Below are positions 55,320 through 62,616 of a stretch of DNA of 64,000 nt, in pieces; position 1 is the first letter of the stretch, and the number at the start of each line of letters is the position of its first letter. Under the pieces are notes generated by a model. The model saw nothing but the letters and a program-made list of their open reading frames with translations. It did not search any database and had not been told where the DNA came from. Made by a program: the position numbers and the translations under genes. Source of the stretch: Bacteroidota bacterium (lineage in GTDB: Bacteria > Bacteroidota > Bacteroidia > Palsa-965); NCBI GenBank assembly GCA_020402865.1, contig JADBYT010000009.1, forward strand, positions 62,001 to 126,000, written 5' to 3'.

Positions 55320-55487
55320 TTAGCGTTTAATTTTTTGCTTTCGCGTAGCCTGTAGAATCATGTTTCTGCAGGTTTCTGTAAGTTGACGTTTGAACCGGTT
55401 CAACTCTTCATCCGTTCGTCCGGCACGTTGTGAAGCGCCGGAGGTAACTTCTGTTTTGATGGTAATTTCCCGTATTTCTATAGGCAT
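55320..55487 (-). CDS. DUF5908 small eCIS protein
   Basis: A 55-residue ORF with ATG at 55487 and stop TAA at 55320-55322. It reads MPIEIREITIKTEV, then a polar stretch and RFKRQLTETCRNMILQATRK, the pattern of DUF5908 proteins found at the Afp6/Pvc6 position between the tube and hub genes. It starts 8 bp after the upstream tube gene. The function is unknown. Confidence 0.75.
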   Translation of the reverse strand: MPIEIREITIKTEVTSGASQRAGRTDEELNRFKRQLTETCRNMILQATRKQKIKR

Positions 55488-55495
55488 GACGATTC

Positions 55496-55969
55496 TTATA
55501 AAAGAGCAGAAGCAAATGTGGATACCGGTGACACATCGAAATAAGTATAGGCTAGTTCGATTGATTCAATCACGATACCGTTTTCCTGCGATTTGAGATC
55601 CGAAATCGAATACTTTACCGGATAGGCATTGAAAAAAGTCCAGGCCATGAGTGGCAAGCCCGATGCATCAAGCAGCGTAACGATAATCGGAAAGGTTTGA
55701 ATTCCGTTGGCCAATCCCATATCCACACAGGCAGCACACCAGTAAACCAGTGGCGAACCCAACGGAACCAGTGCACGCCTGAGCACCAGATGCTGACCGG
55801 TCACCACGGTGGGGAGTCGGTATTTGAACCGATTCTCCCCTCCGCAGGTGACTTCTTCTGTAGCAAGTTCCTTGGATATACCCGAAACTTCCTGAAAAGC
55901 AGCATCAACTCCAGGCAAGGACAGTTGGAAATAAAAACTTACCGGATATGTGCTGCCTCCGTTAGCCAT
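55496..55969 (-). CDS. CIS inner-tube protein, second copy (Afp5-like)
   Basis: A 157-residue phage tail-tube family protein. FYFQLSLPGVDAAFQEVSGI and the following VVTGQHLVLRRALVPL match the tube fold, with LMAWTFFNAYPVKYSISDLK near the end. Its sequence differs from the first tube gene, which is usual in eCIS, where one form starts the tube near the baseplate. It overlaps the first tube gene by 8 bp. Confidence 0.93.
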   Translation of the reverse strand: MANGGSTYPVSFYFQLSLPGVDAAFQEVSGISKELATEEVTCGGENRFKYRLPTVVTGQHLVLRRALVPLGSPLVYWCAACVDMGLANGIQTFPIIVTLLDASGLPLMAWTFFNAYPVKYSISDLKSQENGIVIESIELAYTYFDVSPVSTFASALL

Positions 55970-56426
55970 TTGAAATGATCAATTGTTCGTGAGCAATTTC
56001 AAGCGAGTCAACAGCAACCTCGTTCCCGTCCGACTTCAAATCGGTACAGGTAATTTTGGTTGGCCATGCATTGTTAAGGGTCCACTGCATGGTTACTTTC
56101 CCGTTTTCGTCAAGTAATTTGATCACTACCGTACGGCGCTGAATTGTATTCATTGAAATTTGTGCATGCCAGTTCCAAAAGGTATTGTCATTCACAAATA
56201 CGCCACGTTTCATGGTTACATTACCATACTTGGTAATTCCCGGCATTTTCTCCACTGAAAAAAGCGGACTGTTACTTTTCCGGTACTCGATAATCTGATT
56301 CTCTACGTCCATTCCGGAAACTTCCTGAAATGCAACGCCAGTCATCTGTGTACCCAGATCGACCTCAAACCGGAATTTGGGCATGGGCCATGTTGCGCCT
56401 TCTACGCTACCGTCGTCAGTTGCCAT
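55962..56426 (-). CDS. CIS inner-tube protein, first copy (Afp1-like)
   Basis: A 154-residue phage tail-tube family protein. FRFEVDLGTQMTGVAFQEVSG, KYGNVTMKRGVF and WTLNNAWPTKITCTDLKS are the conserved strands; it is likely the main hexameric tube subunit. It follows the sheath gene after 125 bp with no gene in the gap. Confidence 0.94.
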   Translation of the reverse strand: MATDDGSVEGATWPMPKFRFEVDLGTQMTGVAFQEVSGMDVENQIIEYRKSNSPLFSVEKMPGITKYGNVTMKRGVFVNDNTFWNWHAQISMNTIQRRTVVIKLLDENGKVTMQWTLNNAWPTKITCTDLKSDGNEVAVDSLEIAHEQLIISNG

Positions 56427-56551
56427 GTTATTTTATCTTTTGATAGGATTAAACTGATTAATGATTGTTGATGGTATTTTCGAAACTGTGTTTGAATTTT
56501 GTTTTGCGTTGATTGTGCAAAACGATTAGTAATAAAATCTCAAACAGCTTC

Positions 56552-58129
56552 TTAGCTTGATTTAGCCATTTGCTGCGTGAAATTGATCACGATAAATTCA
56601 GCCGGATGTGTTACCGCCACAAGCACGGAAACATTCATAAATCCGTTGAGAATATCATCAGCACTCATGGTGGTGCCCAACCCGCACTGTACACTGAATG
56701 CATCTGACGGAGTGGCGCCTTGCAACCCACCCTGTTTCCACACCTGTGTAAGGAAATTGCTGATCATCGCAATCACAGCGTTCCATGTGTTTTTATCATT
56801 CGGTGCAAACACATAAGCCTGAGCTGCCAGTTTCGAAGATTGCTCAAGAAAGATCATGGTACGACGCACCGGCAGATAGCGCCAGTCTAAACTGTTGCCG
56901 TCAAGTGTACGTGCCCCCCAGATGAGAATGCCCAGGCCGTTGAAACTACGGATTGCATTAATTGACTTTCCGGAAACAGCATCCACGTTCAGATTGGCCT
57001 GCTGCGTATCATTTAGGTTAATGGGCAAACCCGCAGCACCTACAATTGATGTATTGGCCGGAGCCTGCCAGGGGCCCGTATTGTTATCCGTGTTTGTAAT
57101 TACACCGGCAAGTGCTCCGCTGGGAGGTAACACGTTTGCATCATTCAATACATGCTGCACGATAAGCCCGTAGGTTTGGTTTGCAATGAGCAGTGCATTG
57201 TTGTTCTGCTGTACGGTAAGCCCGCTCTGCGGATTCTGGATGTTAGCCAGAATTGAGGTGGTTGCCGGATCAGGGTTGCTGGCCGGATTAATAATGGCTG
57301 CCAGTTGCGAAATATCGCCACCAAAAAGATTGGTGTAATCAATCTCGCTGTTTTGCATTGTGGTGGTTTCGATAAACGGATAATAAGCCGTTCCGTAACT
57401 GAGCCCCACTGATCCGGTGTTGTTGCGGAAGTTCTGAATATCGTTTGTGTAGAGAATCGGATCCGGGTTATTACCTCCGATAATATCGAAAATACTCACG
57501 CTGGTTCCCATGTTGCTGCTTTGCAGAAGCATGCTCTCCATGAGTGTGCCGTTCTCAGCCAAACTAAGCAGTGTTGCTTCCGGGCAAATATACATGGTGG
57601 GCTCCGGCTCATTGAGCAGCAGTGATAGTCCGCGCTGTAAGTCCGATAACTGTACGTTCGGGTTAACCAGTGGTGCGCCAAGCGTCATCGGTTTACCCGA
57701 AGCCTGTCCGTATGTTCCCACTGCAACAATGTAGGCTGTTCCTCCACCATTTGCATAAAACATCCGCACACTGTTATACAGGTAATAGATCGTATTCGGA
57801 TCAGGCAGTATGGAATAATAGCTGCCATTAATGAGCAGATAATCGCCTGATGTAGGCTGGCCCTTCTGCTGCACGAGATAGTACTCAGGGCTGTACTGCT
57901 TTGTAGGACTTGCCGGAGGCGCCGGATCAGGCAAACAAAAGTAAGCCTGGAAATCGGCAAAGGAGTTTATCTGTACCGGCACGTTGTAGTACGATTTGCC
58001 CTGGTACGAAGCTTGCGGCGTGTAACCGATAAATGCAGGTACTGCTGTTGCCACAGGCACAACTGCATTCGGAAAGGCGCTCACCTCATTGATATAAACA
58101 CCTGGTGTTTTGATGTTCAGTAAATTCAT
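56552..58129 (-). CDS. Contractile sheath protein (single copy)
   Basis: A 525-residue phage tail-sheath family protein. It begins with NIKTPGVYINEVSAFPNAVV and ends with VSVLVAVTHPAEFIVINFTQQM; the middle has the family stretch GLGILIWGARTLDGNSLDWRYLPVRR. It stacks as hexameric rings round the tube and contracts to drive injection. Afp and PVC have three sheath paralogues, while only one is present here, as in several other Bacteroidota eCIS. Confidence 0.97.
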   Translation of the reverse strand: MNLLNIKTPGVYINEVSAFPNAVVPVATAVPAFIGYTPQASYQGKSYYNVPVQINSFADFQAYFCLPDPAPPASPTKQYSPEYYLVQQKGQPTSGDYLLINGSYYSILPDPNTIYYLYNSVRMFYANGGGTAYIVAVGTYGQASGKPMTLGAPLVNPNVQLSDLQRGLSLLLNEPEPTMYICPEATLLSLAENGTLMESMLLQSSNMGTSVSIFDIIGGNNPDPILYTNDIQNFRNNTGSVGLSYGTAYYPFIETTTMQNSEIDYTNLFGGDISQLAAIINPASNPDPATTSILANIQNPQSGLTVQQNNNALLIANQTYGLIVQHVLNDANVLPPSGALAGVITNTDNNTGPWQAPANTSIVGAAGLPINLNDTQQANLNVDAVSGKSINAIRSFNGLGILIWGARTLDGNSLDWRYLPVRRTMIFLEQSSKLAAQAYVFAPNDKNTWNAVIAMISNFLTQVWKQGGLQGATPSDAFSVQCGLGTTMSADDILNGFMNVSVLVAVTHPAEFIVINFTQQMAKSS

Positions 58130-58155
58130 GCACTTCTTGTTTAAATTTTTTGTAA

Positions 58156-59001
58156 TTAGAGATAGACATACATCGGTGAAACCATCCGGTCAGAACTTCC
58201 ATCAGATGCCATTGCATAGAATTCAGTTCCCGGATTGGGCAATCCCTTAAAAAGAATTTTCTTCTCATTTCGGTTTGGCCCGTTCGGGAAATTACCTGCA
58301 AGAGGATCGCTGACGAGATCCAGTTTGTACCTTGGTGCTTCACTGAGAGGCAGTAATTCATAACTGGTGAAAAGCATCGCCTTCTCGTCCGAAACCGTAG
58401 TTACGGGTTCAGGGCCTGCAAAGCGCAAACCATCTTTGCCCGTAATAGTCGGATGATCAGGTGTGCCTCCCTCACCGGGAATAATGTAATACTGCCATTC
58501 GGTAGTGCGCGCATTCAGCCTCATCTGAAAAGCCGGTGCGTTCCCTGCCGACCGATATGTAATTAAATCCGAAAACCGCACAGTCAGATTACCCACTACT
58601 GACGTGACTGGTGACGGATTGAATTCAGGGGATAATTCATAAGCAACCTCTTCATCAACAGTAGTTACCGTTTCGGAGGTAAAATTCATGGAAACAGGTG
58701 CGCCGGAAGGATATCCGGTTATCAATCTGAAATCACTTCGTGTACTCGTTATTTCAAATAAAAATGAAGATGCTCCGGTAACAGCGGTGATATAACTAAG
58801 GTAATTTTGCAGCGTACTTTCTGAAGTAGCCGCATAAAAATCAAAACCATTCGGTTGAATATGCTGACGCAAACCATAGCGGCTTATCAGCTGCCCGGTC
58901 AGCGAATCAGGGCCGTAACGAAGACACAGGCACTGATTGTTTGTGTACCAGCTGTGAAAAGCACGCAAACTAAATAGCTTTATGTAATTTGTTGCACTCA
59001 T
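58156..59001 (-). CDS. Unknown protein between cap and sheath genes
   Basis: A 281-residue, strand-rich protein with no recognised family. It starts MSATNYIKLFSLRAFHSWYT and carries VGNLTVRFSDLITYRS, REWQ-type aromatic strands (TTEWQYYIIPGEGG) and a Gly/Pro-rich end (YAMASDGSSDRMVSPMYV). It overlaps the DUF4255 gene by 4 bp. The position suggests a cap, terminator or sheath-end component. Confidence 0.6.
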   Translation of the reverse strand: MSATNYIKLFSLRAFHSWYTNNQCLCLRYGPDSLTGQLISRYGLRQHIQPNGFDFYAATSESTLQNYLSYITAVTGASSFLFEITSTRSDFRLITGYPSGAPVSMNFTSETVTTVDEEVAYELSPEFNPSPVTSVVGNLTVRFSDLITYRSAGNAPAFQMRLNARTTEWQYYIIPGEGGTPDHPTITGKDGLRFAGPEPVTTVSDEKAMLFTSYELLPLSEAPRYKLDLVSDPLAGNFPNGPNRNEKKILFKGLPNPGTEFYAMASDGSSDRMVSPMYVYL

Positions 59002-59564
59002 GATACGTTAGCTGTTGCACCCGAAACGGCCGAAGTATAACCACTGGTCTCCTCGCCTTGAATGGTAACCAATCTCATCTTGTAAATCACAGATGGAACA
59101 TAATTCGCCCCCATAGCCGTCCACAAACTATGCATCTGATGATAGGTGATCTTCTCGATATCGAACTCCAGTTTACTGATGCCCGGTGGTATATTTCCGA
59201 ACGAAGCACCGGTGAGAGAAGGATTAATCTGAAAAAAAAGTATAGAAGCGTTAAGAAACTTTAAAGTTTCAGAATAGTCATCGAAATTCGAACTGATTAG
59301 CAAATCAATATTGTATCGCTCGAATGGTTGTACCTCCGAAAAACTTCCGCTTGCTGTTCGCTGACTACGGCCGTAAAACTGTTTGTTTACTTCCTTTTCA
59401 ATATTGATCAGGGTAATCACAACCCTGTTTTCATTCTTCTTAGCAGCATTGCCCGACGGATCGTTGAGCTTGTTCAGGATCACCTTACTTTCCTGTACAA
59501 GAAAACGCTGACGCAGAAACTGGTCCAGTGTAATACGTGTAAACTGTAAGGCCTGATTGATCAT
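58998..59564 (-). CDS. DUF4255 cap protein (Afp16/Pvc16-like)
   Basis: A 188-residue protein whose N-terminal ~170 residues match DUF4255 (FTRITLDQFLRQRFLV, NRVVITLINIEKEVN, NIDLLISSNFDDYSETLKFLN). In Afp and PVC this protein caps the distal end of the tube and sheath. Here it is the first gene of the eCIS operon, with a ~390-bp leader region upstream. Confidence 0.9.
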   Translation of the reverse strand: MINQALQFTRITLDQFLRQRFLVQESKVILNKLNDPSGNAAKKNENRVVITLINIEKEVNKQFYGRSQRTASGSFSEVQPFERYNIDLLISSNFDDYSETLKFLNASILFFQINPSLTGASFGNIPPGISKLEFDIEKITYHQMHSLWTAMGANYVPSVIYKMRLVTIQGEETSGYTSAVSGATANVS

Positions 59565-59955
59565 GTGCTGTTCTTGCCGCGCCTTTTAACAAGATGGCCT
59601 GGCAAGCACTGTAAAGCTATTACTACACAAACAAGTACTGACAAATGCGGCATGAACGTATCATATACAAAATAAACGAAACCTTTAAAAAAACATAGAC
59701 AAAACATAGACATCGCGTCACTCAACAAATAATGAATAATTACAACAACAAGATCTGTTAATAAGTTTGGCTTAATTCCATAATTATTCAATCAGAAAGG
59801 GCTTAAAGAAGATATTTGTGTTGAAATTTCTGATGGTATTTACTACGCACACAGTAATGATGACGAATAGCTGAAGTATCCTTATTAAAAGGATAACCAA
59901 AAGAATAAATACAAACAAATCGGGTAAAGTTTAAACGACAAAGCAAAAGTCAGCT
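59565..59955. other. Region upstream of the eCIS operon; no supported gene
   Basis: About 390 bp between the DUF4255 gene and the regulator. It is AT-rich, with a direct repeat AAAACATAGAC (59697-59717 area). A candidate minus-strand promoter is noted separately. A 76-codon frame crossing it has no coding features. Confidence 0.6.
59700..59729 (-). promoter_or_regulatory. Weak candidate promoter of the eCIS operon
   Basis: On the minus strand TTTG (59726-59729), a 17-18 base spacer and TATGTTTTG (59700-59708) approximate the phylum's -33/-7 boxes, with one extra base in the -7 element. It lies about 135 bp before the DUF4255 start. Confidence 0.3.
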
Positions 59956-60693
59956 TTACGCTTCGGAAGAAACCCATTGCAGGTAACTCGCAAGACTGGT
60001 ATTTTTTGGAAGGTTCAGTTTGCGTTTGAGCCGGTACTTATGTGTTCTTACACTTTCCTGATTGATCCCCAGCAAATTCATAATGTCTTCGTTCGACATA
60101 TTCATTTTCAGGTAGCAGCAATATTTAATATCACGTGAAGTGAGCTCCGGATGACGGTTCGCTAATTTGAAGAGAAAATCGGGATCGGTGTTTTGGTAAT
60201 ATAGCTTAAAATCTTCCCAAAGTCGGGTGTTAGACATTGATGATTTAATGGATGAAACGATTGCAAGCAGTTCTTTGCGGGTCGAATCATCTACATTGCG
60301 GTACAGGCTGCTTATTTTTTCACGTACACGGTTAAGCACCTGCGATTTCTGTTCTATTTCCATCACATAACGGCTCAGGCTCCGGTTTTCAGAAAGCGCT
60401 GCAGGTACAACCAGCGAGCCCGGATGTGTCTGTATCGCTGAAGGGCGATGCGAACCAGCCAGTGTAAGAATAGAATGCAAATGAGCACTGAAAGACTGCC
60501 CCGCCGCATCGGCATTTTCGGGAAAGACAAATACAACCTGATCATGATTCCAGCGAAGAATTTCGCGACATGTGGACCCGGTCAGGCAAATAACAGGAGT
60601 AAATGCACACCCCGGAAGACGATGAAAATCGTTGAGTATGGTTTGTATCGCACTGAAATTTAATATAAGCAAATCGACATGCATTTCCTGCAC
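59956..60693 (-). CDS. LuxR-type HTH regulator with degenerate receiver domain
   Basis: A 245-residue protein from a GTG at 60693. The C-terminal LuxR HTH reads RHPELTSRDIKYCCYLKMNM, then NEDIMNLLGINQESVRTHKY. The N-terminal ~90 residues look like a receiver from strand 3 on (HVDLLILNFSA, TPVICLTGST, VVFVFPENA), but the phospho-acceptor position is Asn12 and the conserved Lys is missing. The frame stays open upstream to 60837 and encodes strands 1-2, so the true start may be a non-ATG codon (CTG at 60834 or ATT at 60837). It is adjacent to the eCIS operon, on the same strand, and is a likely regulator of it. Confidence 0.78.
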   Translation of the reverse strand: MQEMHVDLLILNFSAIQTILNDFHRLPGCAFTPVICLTGSTCREILRWNHDQVVFVFPENADAAGQSFSAHLHSILTLAGSHRPSAIQTHPGSLVVPAALSENRSLSRYVMEIEQKSQVLNRVREKISSLYRNVDDSTRKELLAIVSSIKSSMSNTRLWEDFKLYYQNTDPDFLFKLANRHPELTSRDIKYCCYLKMNMSNEDIMNLLGINQESVRTHKYRLKRKLNLPKNTSLASYLQWVSSEA

Positions 60694-60837
60694 AAATGCC
60701 GAAATATCATCATAGGAGTTAGCCGTAAGAATCGTGTAGGCAAAATACGAATCGTTCCGGATGTTACTGATAACAGCCGAAAGACGCGATCGACTGTCGC
60801 AGCCTATAACGATATTTTTCTGTATGTGTGTCAGAAT

Positions 60838-61199
60838 ACGGCTTTAAGAAACTGTTAAAGGATTTTCATCCTGCTGATGGCATGTTTTCTCGTTCAAGCT
60901 GCGCTAATTTTAATCAAACGCAGGTAATTCTGCCGAACGGGAAGTTGGTTAATACGGTCTTGAACAAGAGAGAAATCAAAGCACAACAAAATTCTTTCAC
61001 AGCCACTAAAGGTTATTGAACTGTTAAAACGAGTTGTGCCGGACTCATCCGTGTGCTGGTTTATCTTTATTTACATCCAGCAAACAGAACCAATATTAAA
61101 AAATCCGACATTCAATACAAAACTTTATAAATTTATTGAACAGAAAACACGTATTTATATGCGTATTTCGAACGCAGCCCTTGATAAATCAATTATGAA
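60838..61199. other. Intergenic region before the glycosyltransferase gene; nothing recognised
   Basis: About 360 bp. A stop (TAA) closes the upstream reading frame of the regulator. The small open frames here have no coding features. An AT-rich segment lies directly before the glycosyltransferase start. Confidence 0.6.
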
Positions 61200-62195
61200 A
61201 TGGTTAATAAATTAATCCTGCAGAACTACCAGTCGCCCGGTGATATTGTCATGCTTACTGCCGCAGTGCGTGATCTACACCTTAATTATCCCGGCCGGTA
61301 TCTTACCGATGTACGCACGCCTTGTCCTGATTTATGGGAAAACAACCCCTACATCACCCCAATTCAGGATACTGACCCGCAGGCACAGAAAATTCGTTGT
61401 GAATACCCGTTAATACACCGGAGTAATACCACGCCCTATCATTTTATCTTCGGGTTTATTGATTTTCTGAATCAAAAACTCAACCTTACTCTAAGTCCGC
61501 ACCATTTTCGGGGCGACATTCACCTTACGCCGCAGGAAAAGGCATGGATGTCGCAGGTACAGGAAATTACGGGCGACGATTCACCTTTCTGGATTGTATT
61601 TGCAGGCGGGAAATATGATTTTACAGCCAAATGGTGGGCACAGGAACGGTATCAGCAGGTTGTTGATCATTTCAGGGGCAAAATCCGGTTTGTACAGGTT
61701 GGTGAAAACAATCACCATCATCCGGCGCTTCACAATGTGATTGATCTGCGCGGCAAAACCAACCTGAGGCAACTGGTCAGGCTTGTTTATCATTCGGCCG
61801 GCGTACTTTCGCCCGTAAGTTTGGGTATGCACCTTGCAGCAGCTGTAGAAACCAAACCCGGCCATCCGCGAAACAGAGCATGTGTAGTTGTAGCCGGTGG
61901 CCGTGAACCTTCGCAGTGGGAAGCCTATCCGCATCATCAGTTTATACACACCAACGGCGCACTCATGTGTTGCGACAATGGCGGTTGCTGGAAAGCACGT
62001 GTAAAACCACTCGGCGATGGTGACGAAAAAGATAAACCCGAAAACCTTTGCGTGGATGTGGTGGGCAATCTCCCACGCTGCCTCGACATGATCAGTGCCG
62101 AAGAAGTGATACGGAGAATATCACTTTACTATGAGGGCGGAGCTTTAATGTTTAATGATATGAATAAAGTGACACAGCAAACAACACAATCATAG
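61200..62195 (+). CDS. Family 9 glycosyltransferase (heptosyltransferase-like)
   Basis: A 331-residue protein. QNYQSPGDIVMLTAAVRDLH is the N-terminal GT9 motif, and GVLSPVSLGMHLAAAV is the nucleotide-sugar-binding stretch of ADP-heptose:LPS heptosyltransferases. A Cys-rich segment (LMCCDNGGCW) follows. It probably adds a sugar to a surface glycan from an ADP- or NDP-sugar. The ATG at 61200 is used; an ATG at 61195 is in another frame. It is monocistronic and diverges from the eCIS regulator. Confidence 0.85.
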   Translation: MVNKLILQNYQSPGDIVMLTAAVRDLHLNYPGRYLTDVRTPCPDLWENNPYITPIQDTDPQAQKIRCEYPLIHRSNTTPYHFIFGFIDFLNQKLNLTLSPHHFRGDIHLTPQEKAWMSQVQEITGDDSPFWIVFAGGKYDFTAKWWAQERYQQVVDHFRGKIRFVQVGENNHHHPALHNVIDLRGKTNLRQLVRLVYHSAGVLSPVSLGMHLAAAVETKPGHPRNRACVVVAGGREPSQWEAYPHHQFIHTNGALMCCDNGGCWKARVKPLGDGDEKDKPENLCVDVVGNLPRCLDMISAEEVIRRISLYYEGGALMFNDMNKVTQQTTQS

Positions 62196-62389
62196 TTGCA
62201 GTCTATTCGTTAAAGAAGCTAACCACGGTTATACTTCCTATCAAAATCATAAAATCGGTTTAATATGCATAATTAGTAACACAACAGCACTGGTTATTGG
62301 TACTGGTTTGTATAATTGAACAATGCTTCATTATGCAAAAAATCAACCATTTACCAGGAATGCTGAGAGGCTGTATAAAGGGAAAATAA

Positions 62390-62421
62390 ATAACCGGATC
62401 AAAATAAATTGATCCGGTTAT
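62390..62421. terminator. Strong hairpin, probable bidirectional terminator
   Basis: ATAACCGGATCAA and TTGATCCGGTTAT form a perfect 13-bp stem round a 6-base AATAAA loop. On the minus strand it is followed by TTATTTTC, so it would end a transcript coming from the tRNA-like sequence; on the plus strand it may end the glycosyltransferase transcript. Confidence 0.6.
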
Positions 62422-62429
62422 CTGATCTG

Positions 62430-62459
62430 TGGAGCCGGAGAGCAACAACGTTCGAATCT
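62430..62459 (-). other. tRNA 3'-end-like remnant
   Basis: On the minus strand the sequence ends CTCCGGC-T-CCA, like a tRNA acceptor strand with discriminator and CCA, and a TTCGAA core resembling a T-loop lies upstream. The T-stem does not pair properly and there is no matching GCCGGAG 5' arm within 100 bp, so this is at best a degraded tRNA end or att-like duplicate. Confidence 0.3.
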
Positions 62460-62616
62460 TTTGAGGGAGGATTTGGAGAAATTTTTAAAGGAGGATATTG
62501 ATCGCATTACAACATTCGTGCACAAGTCGCACCCTATTCGTTTACAAGCGATTATTACCGACTATATTCTCCAAGTTCATATATGTTTATAGAGTCAAAC
62601 CTAGCATAATTCGAAT

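Larger units (their letters stand above)
62196..62616. other. Intergenic region with hairpin and tRNA-like remnant
   Basis: About 420 bp with no recognised gene. It contains a strong hairpin (62390-62421), a tRNA-3'-end-like sequence (62430-62459), and a 60-codon open frame from 62413 to 62592 (from 62461: LREDLEKFLKEDIDRITTF) that could be a gene fragment. Base composition shifts to AT-rich toward the next gene. Confidence 0.55.

Noticed and set aside
59561..59791. A 76-codon minus-strand frame upstream of the eCIS operon
   Set aside because: No family, Cys/Val-rich composition, overlaps the DUF4255 start and the probable promoter region.
60828..61019. A small plus-strand frame before the glycosyltransferase gene
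   Set aside because: It overlaps the upstream extension of the regulator's receiver on the other strand and has no coding features.
62430..62520. A complete tRNA gene at the remnant
   Set aside because: No 5' acceptor strand matching CTCCGGC and no anticodon arm could be found; the T-stem does not pair.
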